From Thermodesulfobacteriaceae bacterium (GTDB taxonomy: Bacteria; Desulfobacterota; Thermodesulfobacteria; Thermodesulfobacteriales; Thermodesulfatatoraceae): DNA of 64,000 nucleotides. The stretch is from assembly GCA_015494065.1 (NCBI GenBank), contig WGCA01000054.1, positions 33,527 through 97,526 on the forward strand, read 5' to 3'. The notes beneath the pieces were generated by a model, which worked only from the letters and a program-made list of their open reading frames with translations, had not been told where the DNA came from and did not search any database. Both the position numbers and the translations under genes were made by a program. Below, one piece after another: positions 63,230-64,000 of this stretch; position 1 is the stretch's first letter; each line of letters begins with the position of its first letter.

Positions 63230-63945
63230 GTGGTCAGTCTGAAATAGAGTTCTTCCAGGGAGTTTACGCGAAAAGTTTCCAAAAGTTCGCTGATTTTTCC
63301 AAGACCCTTAATTTTGCCCTTGAATAAAATAAGGATGCGGTCACAGAGGCGTTCCACTTCGTAAAGATTGTGCGAGGTGAAGATGACCGCGGTCTTTTGT
63401 TTGCGGGCGTAAGTGCTGATCAACTCCCTCGTTTTCTGAGCCATTTCCGGATCAAGGCCCGCGGTGGGTTCGTCAAGCAGTAACACTTGGGGTTCGTTAA
63501 GCAGGGCCTTGGCCAGACAAAGGCGCATCATTTGTCCGGAAGAAAGACTCCTGGTCCGTTTGTGGCGGATCTCGGCCAGGCCAAAAAGTTCTAGAAGTTC
63601 AGTCACCTTGCGTTTGGGACGTCTGACTCCGTAAAGGTGGGCGTAGACCAGAAGATTTTCTTCTAAGGTAAGGGAAAGGGGGAGCGCCACGTAGCTTGAG
63701 GCAAAGTTTACCTTTTCGAGGATAAGGCTTCGGTTGGCAAAAAGCTCAAGGCCAAAGTAAAAGATGCGCCCCCGGCTGGGCAGGATCAGTCCCAAAAGAC
63801 AGTTTATCAAGGTGGTCTTACCGGCCCCGTTAGGGCCCACGATACCCAGAATTTCTCCTGGGGCAAGGGAGAAACTTACCTGATCAAGGGCACGCATCCC
63901 GCCGAAGGACTTTTCTAGGTCTCTGACTTCTAGGATGGCTTCCAT
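63226..63945 (-). CDS. ABC transporter ATP-binding protein (ABC-2 exporter type)
   Basis: 239 residues. Walker A is GPNGAGKTT, signature LSSGQMMRL, Walker B QVLLLDEPTAGLD, and the H-loop is TSHNLYEVE. Partner of the ABC-2 permease encoded just downstream. Substrate unknown. The start is ATG at 63945; a tRNA lies about 15 bases upstream of it. Confidence 0.93.
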   Translation of the reverse strand: MEAILEVRDLEKSFGGMRALDQVSFSLAPGEILGIVGPNGAGKTTLINCLLGLILPSRGRIFYFGLELFANRSLILEKVNFASSYVALPLSLTLEENLLVYAHLYGVRRPKRKVTELLELFGLAEIRHKRTRSLSSGQMMRLCLAKALLNEPQVLLLDEPTAGLDPEMAQKTRELISTYARKQKTAVIFTSHNLYEVERLCDRILILFKGKIKGLGKISELLETFRVNSLEELYFRLTT

Positions 63946-63959
63946 AAGAGAGGGATAGC

Positions 63960-64000
63960 TGGATCCCGGGGGTGGACTCGAACCACCACCGTGGGGGCCA
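63960..64000 (-). tRNA. tRNA, 3' part only (cut by window end)
   Basis: On the minus strand: T stem GGTGG / CCACC with loop TTCGAGT, acceptor strand CCCGGGA, discriminator T, then encoded CCA (63962-63960). The anticodon lies outside the window, so the identity is unknown. The T (U73) discriminator is used mainly by glycine and cysteine tRNAs, but the implied U1-A72 pair is unusual for glycine. Confidence 0.85.

Noticed and set aside
63960..64000. Assigning an amino acid to the partial tRNA
   Set aside because: The anticodon is outside the window and acceptor features are conflicting.

Overview
The window looks like a stretch of chromosome from an anaerobic, probably thermophilic, sulfur-metabolising Gram-negative bacterium. 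My best guess is a member of the Thermodesulfobacteria / Desulfobacterota group. That is an inference from gene content: a low-molecular-weight sulfite reductase, a second sirohaem/ferredoxin protein, HypD, a complete-looking type II secretion (T2SS) operon, a TonB-dependent receptor, and charged, Lys/Glu-rich proteins. No rRNA is present to settle it. Coding density is high, many neighbours overlap by ATGA/GTGA junctions, and several starts are GTG or TTG, fixed here by their Shine-Dalgarno sequences. No gene-free gap exceeds 300 bases.

Layout. 1-8.3 kb: the end of a PPDK-like protein, tRNA-Asn, a ComEA-like protein, a three-gene unit ending in a 1204-residue modular surface protein with a CFI-box C-terminus, and a membrane LuxR-type regulator. 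8.3-19.3 kb: a T2SS operon on the minus strand in the order GH114 lipoprotein, gspE, F, a fibronectin-like lipoprotein, gspG, L, M, I, J, K, C, D and a small membrane protein that may be GspN. 19.3-23.6 kb: a 1119-residue exported repeat protein and a PEP-CTERM protein. 23.9-29.3 kb: tRNA-Ala, rpsT, a DUF72 gene, hypD, an Hsp20 and tsaB with an oligopeptide-type permease pair.

29.3-39 kb: a Crp/Fnr regulator, a REP-associated (RAYT) transposase unit, a redox gene trio (zinc/HD-like protein, sirohaem-ferredoxin protein, ferredoxin), an FNR-like palindrome, a chemoreceptor, a ThiF-like enzyme, a DUF429 protein, a dicarboxylate-type symporter and an Rrf2-asr operon. 39-48.7 kb: plsY, an EF-G, an SbcD/SbcC-like pair, an M48-TPR protease and groES-groEL behind a CIRCE-like operator. 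48.7-64 kb: an unknown TPR-like membrane protein, lspA, ileS, a hybrid kinase / YfiR-like / TonB receptor operon, an aminotransferase, truA, argC, rplM-rpsI, an ABC-2 exporter and the 3' part of a tRNA.

The most interesting signals are these. (1) An intact RAYT transposase is bracketed by copies of GGGATCCGTTCC, and the same core appears in three hairpins at distant intergenic sites, which suggests a live or recently live REP/RAYT system. (2) FNR-like and Rrf2-like operator candidates sit beside sirohaem/ferredoxin genes. (3) The T2SS operon is headed by a GH114 enzyme and contains an unusual FN3-like lipoprotein whose gene overlaps gspG by about 107 bases.
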